A stretch of DNA of 64,000 nucleotides from contig NZ_OY775906.1 of NCBI RefSeq assembly GCF_963675065.1, positions 2,520,001 to 2,584,000 on the forward strand, given 5' to 3'. Below are positions 16,739 through 25,757 of the stretch, one piece after another. The notes under the pieces are model-generated. The model saw only the letters and a list, made by a program, of their open reading frames with translations, was not told the origin of the DNA and searched no databases. Origin of the DNA: an uncultured Draconibacterium sp. Lineage in GTDB: Bacteria > Bacteroidota > Bacteroidia > Bacteroidales > Prolixibacteraceae. Within the stretch, counting starts at the first letter, position 1; each line of letters starts with the position of its first letter. A program made the position numbers and the translations under genes.

Positions 16739-17902
16739 TTAATTTTTGAATAATAAAGGAGCAAATTGATAGAGGCTACGGCGCCAGCTTTGCCATTCGT
16801 GGGCAGTTTCAGGCGACACATAAAAATGAGTGTTCATACCGGCTTTTTTAAGCGCTTCGGTATTTTCCTTTGGACCTCCCATTGGCCCGGAGCGCGGATT
16901 CTCAATCTCGCGACTTCCGTAGCTGATGAAAAGCAGTTTTACTTTTTCCTTAAAATCAGGATGTTGCTCAATGTCTTCCATGGTAATGCTGCCACCGCTA
17001 AACATTCCCACATTCGAAAAAACATCAGGATTGGCCAGTGTTATAACACGTGTTTGCATACCTCCCATCGAAAGACCTGCCATGGCACGGTTTCCGGAAT
17101 CGGCCAGCGTGCGGTATTTCGAATCAATCATCGGAATAATATCCTTCAGCAAAGTGTTCATAAAACCATCGGCCCAACCTTGAGGTGGCCACTGTGCCGG
17201 GCGTTCGCCGGCTTCGCGGTTACGTGGTGGCCTTGGCATTGCCCAGGTACCGTTGTCCATAACAATGATAAACGGAACGGATTTACCATCGGCAATCAGG
17301 TTGTCCATTATCAATCCAGCGTGTCCCTGGCTTGACCATCCGGTTTCGTTTTCGCCACCACCATGTTGCAGATACAACACCGGGTAACGTTTTTCAGGAT
17401 TTTCGTCGTACCCCGGAGGTGTGTAAACAAAACACCTGCGCATGGTCTTGTTGCTTTCCGAGAAATATTGAAGCTCGCGTACTTCTCCGTGCGGAACATT
17501 TTTCAGGGCATAAAACTCCTGGTCTTGTGCCGGAATTTCAATACCACTTCCCCAACGGCTGGCGCCATAAAAATACAAGCTGTTTGGATCGGGAACGGCA
17601 GCTCCGTCAACCCAAAGCTGGTAGTAATGAAAACCTTCGTCCTGTGGTGCCGATTCGCCGGTCCACACACCGTTTTCATCTTTAACCAAGTCGTACTTTA
17701 CTCCGCCAATATCAAGCTGAACTTTTTCAGCCTCAGGCGCTGATAGCTGAGCGCGTACCCGTCCTTCGGAATTCACCATTGGGTATTCTTTTCCTTCCTG
17801 ATTAGTTGAAGAAGGTTTAAAATCCTCAGCTGCTGTTTGCGCTATGGCAAATAATGCAGAAAAGGCCAGCAATACCGTTAAAATAAAAGAATATCGTTTC
17901 AT
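16739..17902 (-). CDS. CE1-type esterase with N-terminal immunoglobulin-like domain (recent paralogue of the next gene)
   Basis: A 387-residue exported esterase: signal peptide ending ALFAIAQ, E-set domain (30-125), linker VPHGEVRELQYFS and the CE1 domain. Triad candidates are Ser278 in AGLSMGGMQT, Glu332 in SYGSREIEN and His368 in ETAHEWQSW. The first 125 residues are nearly identical to those of the neighbour at 18035 (for example APEAEKVQLDIG and YYQLWVDGAAVPDPNSLYF), pointing to a recent tandem duplication. The sequences differ most in the loop before the catalytic Ser, which here is Trp/Pro/Arg-rich (PRPPRNREAGERPAQWPPQG). A 132-base gap with a strong imperfect hairpin separates the two genes. 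Likely a xylan feruloyl or acetyl esterase. Confidence 0.91.
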   Translation of the reverse strand: MKRYSFILTVLLAFSALFAIAQTAAEDFKPSSTNQEGKEYPMVNSEGRVRAQLSAPEAEKVQLDIGGVKYDLVKDENGVWTGESAPQDEGFHYYQLWVDGAAVPDPNSLYFYGASRWGSGIEIPAQDQEFYALKNVPHGEVRELQYFSESNKTMRRCFVYTPPGYDENPEKRYPVLYLQHGGGENETGWSSQGHAGLIMDNLIADGKSVPFIIVMDNGTWAMPRPPRNREAGERPAQWPPQGWADGFMNTLLKDIIPMIDSKYRTLADSGNRAMAGLSMGGMQTRVITLANPDVFSNVGMFSGGSITMEDIEQHPDFKEKVKLLFISYGSREIENPRSGPMGGPKENTEALKKAGMNTHFYVSPETAHEWQSWRRSLYQFAPLLFKN

Positions 17903-17946
17903 CTCATTAAAATTGTTTAGTTCATTTGTATTCGATGTAACTCCCG

Positions 17947-17994
17947 ATGAATTTTAATTCTTCTTTCCTGTGAATTTGAAGAATAAAAATTCAT
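17947..17994. repeat. 17-base inverted repeat (one mismatch) between two CE1 genes
   Basis: ATGAATTTTAATTCTTC (17947-17963) pairs with GAAGAATAAAAATTCAT (17978-17994) with one mismatch across a 14-base loop. It lies downstream of the 18035 gene and upstream of the 16739 start on the minus strand. There is no clear poly-T tail, so it may be an attenuator or mRNA-stabilising hairpin rather than a full terminator. Confidence 0.5.
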
Positions 17995-18034
17995 GCTCGT
18001 TTCATATCTCTGGAATTGATTGTTTCGAAATCGT

Positions 18035-19231
18035 TTAGTTTTTAAATACCAGTTGAGCAAACTGATAAAGGCTGCGACGCCATGAATGCCATTCGTGTGC
18101 GGTTCCGGGCGACACATAAAAATGGGTGTTCATACCGGCTGCTTTTAATGCTTCGGTGTTGGCTTTCGGATCGCCACCAAAACTCATTCCGCGGTTTTCA
18201 AGCTCGCGACTGCCGTAACTAACAAACAACAGTTTAACATTCTCTTTAAAAGCAGGAGTGTTCTCAATATCTTCAGTGCTTATGCTTCCGCCACTAAACA
18301 TACCAACCTGCGAAAACACTTCGGGATTAGCCAAAGTAATTAAACGTGTTTGCATACCTCCCATTGATAATCCGGCCATGGCACGGTGGGCAGGGTCGGC
18401 AATAACACGGTAATTAGCTTCCACATAAGGAATCAAGTCGTTAATAAGAACTTTTTTGAAATCGGCAGAGAAATCAAAACCGCCCATCGGTCCACCACGT
18501 CTTCTTTGTGTTGAATCGGCTTGTGCACCTCTTTCAGGACGCGGCCCGCGTGGCCTTTCAAAGTTTACGCTGCTGTTTTCCATTACAATGATAAAAGGAA
18601 GTGCTTTTCCTTCGGCAATTAAATTATCCATAATTAGCCCGGTATGTCCCTGGCTTCCCCAGCCTGTCTCGTTTTCGCCCATACCATGTTGCAGGTAAAG
18701 TACAGGATAATTTTTCGACTGGTCTTTTTGGTAACCAGGAGGCGTGTAGATGAATGCACGACGCACTTTATCCGACGATTTTGAATAGTAATGTACCTCG
18801 CGCAAATCGCCATGAGGAACATCTTTTAAGGCAAAAATATCCTGATCGTCGGAAGGAATTTCAATACCACTTCCCCAACGACCTGCTCCGAAAAAATACA
18901 GGCTGTTTGGATCGGGAACCGCAGCTCCGTCAACCCACAACTGGTAGTAATGAAAACCTACGTCCTGTGGTGCTGATTCACCTGTCCATACGCCATTTTC
19001 GTCTTTTACCAAGTCATACTTCACTGCGCCAATATCAAGCTGAACTTTTTCAGCTTCAGGTGCTGAAAGTTGAGCACGAACCCGGCCTTCGGAATTTACC
19101 ATTGGGTATTCTTTACCTTCTTGATTTACTGAAGAGGGTTTGAAGTCCTCTACTACTGATGATGATTGTGCGGTGCAAATCCCGCTGGCCATCAAATAAA
19201 TTCCGATTAAATTTAAAATTAAATATCTCAT
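18035..19231 (-). CDS. CE1-type esterase with N-terminal immunoglobulin-like domain
   Basis: A 398-residue exported esterase, first in transcription order of the six-gene array. The signal peptide ends SGICTAQ, and the E-set domain is almost the same as in the 16739 protein. The CE1 domain carries Ser289 in AGLSMGGMQT, Glu343 in SYGSRELEN and His379 in GTAHEWHSW. Its loop before the Ser is the most charged of the set (about residues 226-250, with RPRGPRPERG and TQRRRGG), so the two close paralogues differ mainly where the substrate might enter. It follows the GH3 gene at 19262 by 30 bases and is probably transcribed with it, linking acyl removal to xylosidase activity. Confidence 0.91.
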   Translation of the reverse strand: MRYLILNLIGIYLMASGICTAQSSSVVEDFKPSSVNQEGKEYPMVNSEGRVRAQLSAPEAEKVQLDIGAVKYDLVKDENGVWTGESAPQDVGFHYYQLWVDGAAVPDPNSLYFFGAGRWGSGIEIPSDDQDIFALKDVPHGDLREVHYYSKSSDKVRRAFIYTPPGYQKDQSKNYPVLYLQHGMGENETGWGSQGHTGLIMDNLIAEGKALPFIIVMENSSVNFERPRGPRPERGAQADSTQRRRGGPMGGFDFSADFKKVLINDLIPYVEANYRVIADPAHRAMAGLSMGGMQTRLITLANPEVFSQVGMFSGGSISTEDIENTPAFKENVKLLFVSYGSRELENRGMSFGGDPKANTEALKAAGMNTHFYVSPGTAHEWHSWRRSLYQFAQLVFKN

Positions 19232-19261
19232 AGATTGTTTTTAAAAAATTATGTTTTACTG

Positions 19262-22200
19262 TTATAGTCCACTGTTTGTAATCCGGAAATAATCGAAAGC
19301 CACGTCAAACGGCGAATCCAGTTTCGTTGTATCAGAATCAAACCAGTAAATGCTTTTCATATAACCGGTAATAATTCCATCGCCCACCATTAAGCCTGTT
19401 TTTATGTCTTTTAATGCAAGATCAGCTGTTCCCAGAATTTCAAAATTTTCGCCATCCAACGAATACGAGGCCGTGTAAATACTTCCTTTTTTATCGAGTT
19501 TGAGTACCAAAGACTGGTCGCCGGTAATTTCGGTTTTCAGGTTGAAAGAAGCCAGCGATTTTGCAATGCCGTTTTCTTCTATCATCAAATCAATGGTACC
19601 GGGTTGCGGCTCTCTTTGACGTGTAGTTTTTACAACTGCACGGAACATGAATTTCACAAAATTATCATCATTCTGATAGGCCAGAATCCCAGCATTTTCA
19701 GGTTGAGAAGGCATACGAGAAGCGGTCAGTTTTGTTTCGGCAGTCCAATCGTTATTGGCACTTTGCAACAATATGTTTTTGGCATTGTTGGTACCTTCCG
19801 AAACATCGCCAACTTCGCTGGTAATGGTAAGGCTGCCATCATTTGCCGAAAGGCTTTGTGTTGCAGCATTTTCCCTGATCCATTGCCACTGGCTTCCAAC
19901 AGCACCGTTAAACTCGTCGCTCACTGCTTCCACATCAAAATTGAAATAGTATGTATTGGTTTCAAGCGTAATGTTATCGATGAATTTCACCACGGCAGTT
20001 CCCGGAATTTGTTTTGCCTGCTGAATATCAACAGTAATTCCTTTTCCGGCAGCCGTTGCTTTTAGTTCTGGTATTTTGTTTTTATCTTTTAACAGATAGC
20101 TGTATGCTTTTACCTCTTTATTGAATTCTTCGATGGATTTGCCGTTTACCAAAATTGATTTTGGATTTAGGTCGGGCATAACTTTTACAGGATAGCTGCT
20201 TGATTCAGTTACACCGTCGATGGTTACATAAGCAAATACCGATGCTACACCCACTCCGGTAGCGGTTACTTTGCCGTTTTCATCCACGCTTACCACCGCC
20301 GGATTGTTGCTTTTGTATTCAATTTCAGCTTTCGAAATATCGTAGAAACTATCATCCGACAGGACAGCAGTTACACTTGTTTGAGCTGTATTTCCGGGGC
20401 GCAATATCATCTTATCGCTTTCGGCAACAACGGTTGTTAACACCGGTTTGTAATCGCCGCTCATAACTGCCTTGAGTTCGGCTTTTATATCTTTTGAAGA
20501 TGCCCCGATTTCGAAAATATAACTTCCCTGATCGAAGGTAATTTTACCGGCTTCGGCATCCCAAAACCAAAGGTCGTCGCAATCAATATCAATGGAAACG
20601 CGTTTTGTTTGTCCAGCCGGAATGGTTTCACGTTTAAATCCTTTCAGACGTTTTATCGGGCGCTCCAATTCTTCCGGACTGTCGGGTGTTTTTACATACA
20701 CCTGCACCACCTCGTCGCCGTCAACCGCGCCTGTATTTTTTACATCAACACTTATGGTCACTTTATCATTAGGTGTAATTGTATTTTTACTGATGGCAAA
20801 ATTGCTGTACTCAAAAGTGGTGTACGACAAACCATAGCCAAATTCGTAAGAAACCGGTTTATCGAAATACCAGTACGTTCTTCCGTTCGAGCCATCGCCA
20901 CGAAGGGTGTAGTCGTTAAATCCGGGCAGGTCGTTTAAGGATTTGTGCCAGGTAACATTCAATTTTCCGCCAGGGTTTACATCGCCAAATAAAATGCGAG
21001 CCATGGCGGTTCCCTGTGCCTGTCCGTTGTAGCCGGTCCAGATTATTCCCGGAATATTCGGGTTATTTTTAAACTGCTCCACTTCCACCATTCCCATGGT
21101 TTGCATCACCACAATGGTGTTTGGATTTTCGGCAGCAACTGCCTCGATAAGTTTGTTCTGGTTTCCGGGTAAAGTAATCGAAAAACGATCGGACTCTTCG
21201 CGACCGGTACTTTGATCGGTACCCACAAAAACCAGCACCACATCGGCAGTAGCAGCCATTTCAAGTGTTGCGGCATCTGTTGCAGGGCTTTCGGCTTCGC
21301 GGTAAACCAGCACCAGTGTTTGCGGCCCGGTAATTCCCAACGTATTTATTTTTACCGACACATTTTGTGGCCGTGCAAACCCCGGAAATCCACCGCCTTG
21401 CTGAACGGCCTCGATCTTTTGCGTTGCCAAAATATTTCCGGTTGCAGAGCTAACACGCACTTCGAGCAAACCACCATTGCCCGAGGCTGCCACGTTAAAA
21501 CGAATGGAATCTACGTCGGTAATATCAACATTGTCGTAAGCTGTCCAGTCGCCATCTTTTACTCCGCGAATTGAGGTCCGGCCAAAACGAGCCGCCACAA
21601 TTAATCCGGGTGCCGAATCATCGTATTTTGTAGCATCAAATTCGGCTACCACTTCGCCGTTTCGTACGGTGGAAAAAGCATTCATGGTCAGGAAATCGGT
21701 GTTTCGATCCGTATTTCCTGTTGATGTAGAAACCACTTCAATGTCGAGGTTATGCTCTTTTATATAATTCTGAATTCCCAAAAGCGGCGAAATACTCAAA
21801 TGAGGTTCAATTGGCCCCGAGTAATCTCCCAGCTCCACTTTATCGGCCTGTGGCCCCAGTACTGCAATTTTTTTGATGTGTTTGGTATTAAGCGGCAATG
21901 CCTTTTCAGCGGGCGCTACAGTCACTTCATTTTTTAAGAGAACCGGTGTTTTTGTAGCCACTTCAATGGCCAGATCGTTGTGCGCCGGATCATTCACAAT
22001 ATTCGGTTTTATACCTGCATAAGGAACAATTTCAGCTGGGTCGAACTCACCCAAACGCATTCTTATGGTAAAAATATTAATTAGCGCTTTATCGATATCG
22101 GCTTGCGTCATCATACCTTTTTCCAAAGCACCCAGGGCATGAGCCTGATACACGCCGCCACAGTCGGTGTCAACGCCCGCTTTTAGACCCAGCGCCGCTG

Positions 22201-23068
22201 CTTCCTCATAACTTTCAGTAAAATGATGTCCGCGTACAATGTCGTCAATTGCACCACAGTCGCCGGTAACGTAACCGTCCATTCCGTAGGTTTTTCGGGC
22301 AACTGTATCCACCAAATATTTACTGGCCGACATAGGAACGCCGTTAACAGCACCATAAGCAGTCATTATTGAAGGTAAATCGTAATCGCGAATCAAAGTC
22401 CGGTAAGGAAGCAGGTAAAACTCGCGCATATCACGGTCGTCCATATCCGAGCTGCCCGAGTGCCGGTTAAACTCGGTATTGTTGGCAAAATAATGTTTGC
22501 CACAAGGTACCGTTTTCAGGTAGTTGGGGTCATCGCCCATTAAACCCTGAATAAAACCTGTTCCGATTTCAGAAACCAAAAACGGATCTTCGCCAAAAGT
22601 TTCGGCAGTTCTTCCCCAACGCGGGTCGCGGGCCGGTTCAATTACCGGAGACCAGTAGGTCAATGTAAAAATCAAGTCGTGGTTAAATCCGCGGGCCTCA
22701 TCCGAAACTACTTTTGTTTCGCGTTTAATCAGCTCCGGGTCCCAGGTTGCACCCACGGCCACACTGTTTGGAAACGAAGTGGCTGTCATTCCGCTGTTAT
22801 TGTTTCGTCCCATAATGCCGTGAAGCGCTTCACCCCACACATCGTAATGGTTTACACCAAGCCGCGGAATTGGCGGCATAGTATTTCCTAACTGACTTTG
22901 TTTTTCTTCGGGAGTCATCCGCGAAACAAGGTCGATGGCACGCTCTTTAAACGAGTAAGCCGTATTGAGGTAGATCGGTTTCTTTGCCATTTGGCTTTGT
23001 GGAATAAAAGCCAGTGCAAACAGCGAAAACAGTATTAAAATGAGGGATGTTGATCGTCTAAAATTCAT
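19262..23068 (-). CDS. Giant GH3 beta-xylosidase/glucosidase with inserted CBM6-like, Ig-like and GH43-C2-like modules
   Basis: A 1268-residue exported GH3, about 400-500 residues longer than usual. Order: signal region; (beta/alpha)8 domain with WSPVIEPARDPRWGRTAET, KHY and nucleophile Asp270 in VTGDCGAI; alpha/beta sandwich; within it an inserted beta-sandwich (about 455-600, EFDATKYDD...GDWTAYDNVDITDVDS) resembling CBM6; FnIII-like domain (YTTFEYSNF, VQVYVKTPDSPEELERPIK); Big_2-like Ig domain (YKSNNPAVVSVDENGKVTATG); and a C-terminal concanavalin-like module (DEFNGAVGSQWQW to FDVAFDYFRI) of the type that normally ends GH43 xylosidases. Likely trims xylo-oligosaccharides, perhaps at the cell surface given the extra modules. 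A close homologue of the same architecture lies at 25758. It sits between CE1 and GH51 genes with gaps of 30 and 21 bases. Confidence 0.93.
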   Translation of the reverse strand: MNFRRSTSLILILFSLFALAFIPQSQMAKKPIYLNTAYSFKERAIDLVSRMTPEEKQSQLGNTMPPIPRLGVNHYDVWGEALHGIMGRNNNSGMTATSFPNSVAVGATWDPELIKRETKVVSDEARGFNHDLIFTLTYWSPVIEPARDPRWGRTAETFGEDPFLVSEIGTGFIQGLMGDDPNYLKTVPCGKHYFANNTEFNRHSGSSDMDDRDMREFYLLPYRTLIRDYDLPSIMTAYGAVNGVPMSASKYLVDTVARKTYGMDGYVTGDCGAIDDIVRGHHFTESYEEAAALGLKAGVDTDCGGVYQAHALGALEKGMMTQADIDKALINIFTIRMRLGEFDPAEIVPYAGIKPNIVNDPAHNDLAIEVATKTPVLLKNEVTVAPAEKALPLNTKHIKKIAVLGPQADKVELGDYSGPIEPHLSISPLLGIQNYIKEHNLDIEVVSTSTGNTDRNTDFLTMNAFSTVRNGEVVAEFDATKYDDSAPGLIVAARFGRTSIRGVKDGDWTAYDNVDITDVDSIRFNVAASGNGGLLEVRVSSATGNILATQKIEAVQQGGGFPGFARPQNVSVKINTLGITGPQTLVLVYREAESPATDAATLEMAATADVVLVFVGTDQSTGREESDRFSITLPGNQNKLIEAVAAENPNTIVVMQTMGMVEVEQFKNNPNIPGIIWTGYNGQAQGTAMARILFGDVNPGGKLNVTWHKSLNDLPGFNDYTLRGDGSNGRTYWYFDKPVSYEFGYGLSYTTFEYSNFAISKNTITPNDKVTISVDVKNTGAVDGDEVVQVYVKTPDSPEELERPIKRLKGFKRETIPAGQTKRVSIDIDCDDLWFWDAEAGKITFDQGSYIFEIGASSKDIKAELKAVMSGDYKPVLTTVVAESDKMILRPGNTAQTSVTAVLSDDSFYDISKAEIEYKSNNPAVVSVDENGKVTATGVGVASVFAYVTIDGVTESSSYPVKVMPDLNPKSILVNGKSIEEFNKEVKAYSYLLKDKNKIPELKATAAGKGITVDIQQAKQIPGTAVVKFIDNITLETNTYYFNFDVEAVSDEFNGAVGSQWQWIRENAATQSLSANDGSLTITSEVGDVSEGTNNAKNILLQSANNDWTAETKLTASRMPSQPENAGILAYQNDDNFVKFMFRAVVKTTRQREPQPGTIDLMIEENGIAKSLASFNLKTEITGDQSLVLKLDKKGSIYTASYSLDGENFEILGTADLALKDIKTGLMVGDGIITGYMKSIYWFDSDTTKLDSPFDVAFDYFRITNSGL

Positions 23069-23089
23069 AATCTAATATTGGAGTATTGT

Positions 23090-24601
23090 TTATTTAAAAG
23101 GAATCTCGATTTGTGTAAATGAATGCGCCGGGAAACTGTATAACAAGGTATTTCCTCTAAAACTTACCTGTTCTGATTCTACCTGAACAGGCTGCGCATC
23201 TTTTGTATTTCTGGTGTCAATCGATTCAGCATTGATCACGTTTGCCGTTGCTTTTCCGGCATATTCACCACTTTGTATATCGATATTGGTTTCAATGGCA
23301 TCGGTTTCGTGGCGGTTTACCACATTTAATATCACTTTGTTATCTGCTTCATTCAGTACCGCTGTTACATCGAGGTAAGGAATGTTTTTGAAAACCTCGT
23401 TGTCATAATCATCACAAATGGTTTTTACATCGAGCGCGGTACCCAATGCATTGTGCGAATACAACGAAAAAGTATGAAAGACCGAGTTTTTGAAATCGCC
23501 TTCCGGTGAATTGCCCACCAGGTTGGTAATCATGGTTATGTTGGCCATTTTCACCACATCGGCATGACGGATGAAAGAATTCAAATGCTGCGCCAACATC
23601 AGCGAACTGAGCAGCCCTCCAAAACCCGGAGAATATTCATCAAAAGAAATGTAAACCGGACGTTCGGATTCTGATTTCACCATGGCTTTTTTGATGAGTG
23701 CCTGTGTGGTTTCAATTTTTTCGTCGATATCCAATCCCAGCGACATGTGATCGGAAAAAACCTGATTTGACCGCCCACCCGGCAGTGCTTCGGTTGCATA
23801 GCGGTGTACCGATAAATAATCGATTTTTCCAATCATTTTATCCAGAACGTAGTCGTTCCAGTCCACCCAATCGTTTCCGGGGCGGTACAAGGAAGCGCCC
23901 GATGCCACCAGCTTAATATCTTCATCCAGCAGGCTAATCAGTTTTCCGGCTTCCAACGCCCATTTACAGTAGTCTTCGGCGCTTTTCTGTCCCATTTGCC
24001 AAGGGCCATCCACTTCGTTACCCAAACCTACATATTTTACATTGAAAGGTTTTTCGTTACCGTATTTTATTCGCAAATCGGCGTAATAAGTTCCGGCTTT
24101 TCCGTTACAATATTCCACCCAATTGCGGGCATCGTCGAGGGTTCCCGTTCCGCCGTTTACACAAAGGAAATTATCAGCCCCAATCAGGCTGCACAATTTG
24201 ACGTACTCGTCAGTTCCCATCTGGTTGCGTTCTATTTGTTTCCAGGCCAGGTCCATTTTTGCCGGACGCTGGTCTTTTGGACCTATTCCGTCTTCCCAGT
24301 TGTAGCCCGAAACAAAATTTCCACCGGGCCAGCGAACACTGCGAACATTTAATTCTTTTAACAAATCAATAAAATCCTGACGGAAGCCGTTCTCATCGGC
24401 AAACGGCGATTCAGGATCGTAAATACTTCCGTACACCACAGTGCGAATAGGTTCAACAAAAGCGCTGTAAATGTTTGGGTCGACAGTATCAATCTGACGA
24501 TCCGTATCGATTTTTATACGAGCATTTTGTTGCGCAAAAGCTGCTGCTGAAAGCATTAGAACTGCCATCAGACAAAAGGTAAGTTTTACTATTTTTTTCA
24601 T
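23090..24601 (-). CDS. GH51 alpha-L-arabinofuranosidase
   Basis: A 503-residue exported GH51 retaining arabinofuranosidase that removes alpha-L-arabinofuranosyl groups from arabinoxylan fragments. The signal peptide ends AAAFAQQ. Key motifs are VRWPGGNFVSGYNWEDGIGP, acid/base Glu196 in VGLGNEVDGPW and nucleophile Glu322 in ISFDEYSPGF, followed by the C-terminal beta-sandwich (IPYLDVTAVLNEADN). Length is normal for the compact GH51 type. It lacks the N-terminal CBM4-like domain of the second GH51 at 34421, so the two are different subtypes and not recent duplicates. The stop is 21 bases before the GH3 start, and 164 bases separate its start from the beta-propeller gene, leaving room for a promoter. 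Confidence 0.95.
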   Translation of the reverse strand: MKKIVKLTFCLMAVLMLSAAAFAQQNARIKIDTDRQIDTVDPNIYSAFVEPIRTVVYGSIYDPESPFADENGFRQDFIDLLKELNVRSVRWPGGNFVSGYNWEDGIGPKDQRPAKMDLAWKQIERNQMGTDEYVKLCSLIGADNFLCVNGGTGTLDDARNWVEYCNGKAGTYYADLRIKYGNEKPFNVKYVGLGNEVDGPWQMGQKSAEDYCKWALEAGKLISLLDEDIKLVASGASLYRPGNDWVDWNDYVLDKMIGKIDYLSVHRYATEALPGGRSNQVFSDHMSLGLDIDEKIETTQALIKKAMVKSESERPVYISFDEYSPGFGGLLSSLMLAQHLNSFIRHADVVKMANITMITNLVGNSPEGDFKNSVFHTFSLYSHNALGTALDVKTICDDYDNEVFKNIPYLDVTAVLNEADNKVILNVVNRHETDAIETNIDIQSGEYAGKATANVINAESIDTRNTKDAQPVQVESEQVSFRGNTLLYSFPAHSFTQIEIPFK

Positions 24602-24765
24602 CTTATTAAAATTGTTCGTTTTTTATGGTATAAGATGGAACTCGCATGATTTTAATTACCCGCCAATGTGTGAAGGCTTTCTCATACTCGTTTCATTTGT
24701 CAGGTTATTATTTCGACGGAATTTAGCCGGCGAATGTTTATTGTTTAGTTCTCATTCTTTTAAAC

Positions 24766-25737
24766 TCACAGTAATTCAGTATTTATTAGTTGTACGTAAT
24801 CATTCTCGCCTACGAGAATGATATTTTTGTCATTTCCTGAAATCGCCTGGATTTCAGCCTCAGTAATTTTGTATAGCTGATGGCAATGCGAACAGGACGG
24901 AATAGTCATTAGTCGGCCATGTGCCAGCAATAAAAGATATTGATCGTTTGTTGTGTCGTAAAAAATATCCCGGGGTATTTCATTTAGTTTTGCTTTAAAA
25001 CCTTCCTCATCGGTATACACCAATGGGCGTTCAGTCCAAACGCTTCCTTTTGATGAAAAATACAAAACAGGTTCCCCATCAGTATTTTCACCCACCACTG
25101 CAATTTGATTTTGGGTAACCAGTATTTTACTGAAAGTACACGATTGGTAATACCCTTTGTACATTTCATTAAAATCGATTACGTTCCATTCTGTTCCATT
25201 GCTGGTATAAAAAATATCGCCATGGTCCGTAAGTCCATAACAATAAGCTTCGTTTGATGATAAGGATAGAATGTTTCCTTTTAGTTCCACGTTGGCAAAT
25301 TCCAATTTTTCGTCTAAAGATCCAGTTCGCAATTCTCCTGAATTATAGCCTGCCAAAACTTTGTTTTTGAAAAGGGTCAGGCAATTCACGGCTTTGACTG
25401 TTCCCGAGTGGATTGGTTTAAAAACTTTATCTTCATTAGCAAAATAAATTTTCCCATCGCTGCCTGCAGAAATAAGGAAATCTTCGTTGGCAGCAACAGT
25501 GTTAAATGTTACATTTTGCATTGCCTGAAACTGAACAACCTTGCCATCAGCTGAAATCCAATTAATGCAGCCATTTTCTGAAATAGCTACAAATCCATCA
25601 CCGAAAGCTGTGACCGACATGGTCTCCAAATTTTTATCTACATAAAAATCAGAAGAAAAAGAAAACCCAAAACCAAAACAGGCAACCACTAATAATAACG
25701 GTTGTAACAGTTTTGATATCGGGTTTCTTCGCTCCAT
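24766..25737 (-). CDS. Unassigned exported beta-propeller-like protein with a CxxCH motif
   Basis: A 323-residue protein I do not recognise. After a basic N-terminus and a hydrophobic segment (LLQPLLLVVACFGFGF; signal peptide, perhaps a lipoprotein Cys) it is built of short beta-rich repeats such as GDGFVAISENGCINWIS, ANEDFLISAGSDGKIYF, KNKVLAGYNSGELRTG and GLTDHGDIFYTSNGTEW. These are typical of WD/sialidase-like propellers. Near the C-terminus PSCSHCHQ contains CxxCH (Cys282, Cys285, His286), the canonical heme c attachment motif, though a single motif can be chance or bind metal. It lies between the GH3 at 25758 (20 bases) and the GH51, inside the enzyme operon. Catalytic, scaffolding or redox roles are all open. 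Confidence 0.75.
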   Translation of the reverse strand: MERRNPISKLLQPLLLVVACFGFGFSFSSDFYVDKNLETMSVTAFGDGFVAISENGCINWISADGKVVQFQAMQNVTFNTVAANEDFLISAGSDGKIYFANEDKVFKPIHSGTVKAVNCLTLFKNKVLAGYNSGELRTGSLDEKLEFANVELKGNILSLSSNEAYCYGLTDHGDIFYTSNGTEWNVIDFNEMYKGYYQSCTFSKILVTQNQIAVVGENTDGEPVLYFSSKGSVWTERPLVYTDEEGFKAKLNEIPRDIFYDTTNDQYLLLLAHGRLMTIPSCSHCHQLYKITEAEIQAISGNDKNIILVGENDYVQLINTELL

Positions 25738-25757
25738 AATCTGGATATAAAAAGTGC

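Noticed and set aside
11933..19231. Possible assembly artefact producing repeated esterase genes
   Set aside because: The copies differ in sequence, loop length, elbow residues and gap size along their entire length, so they are true paralogues.
24602..24765. 164-base gap searched for a small RNA or riboswitch
   Set aside because: No stable conserved-looking fold or riboswitch signature was seen; it probably only holds a promoter or leader.
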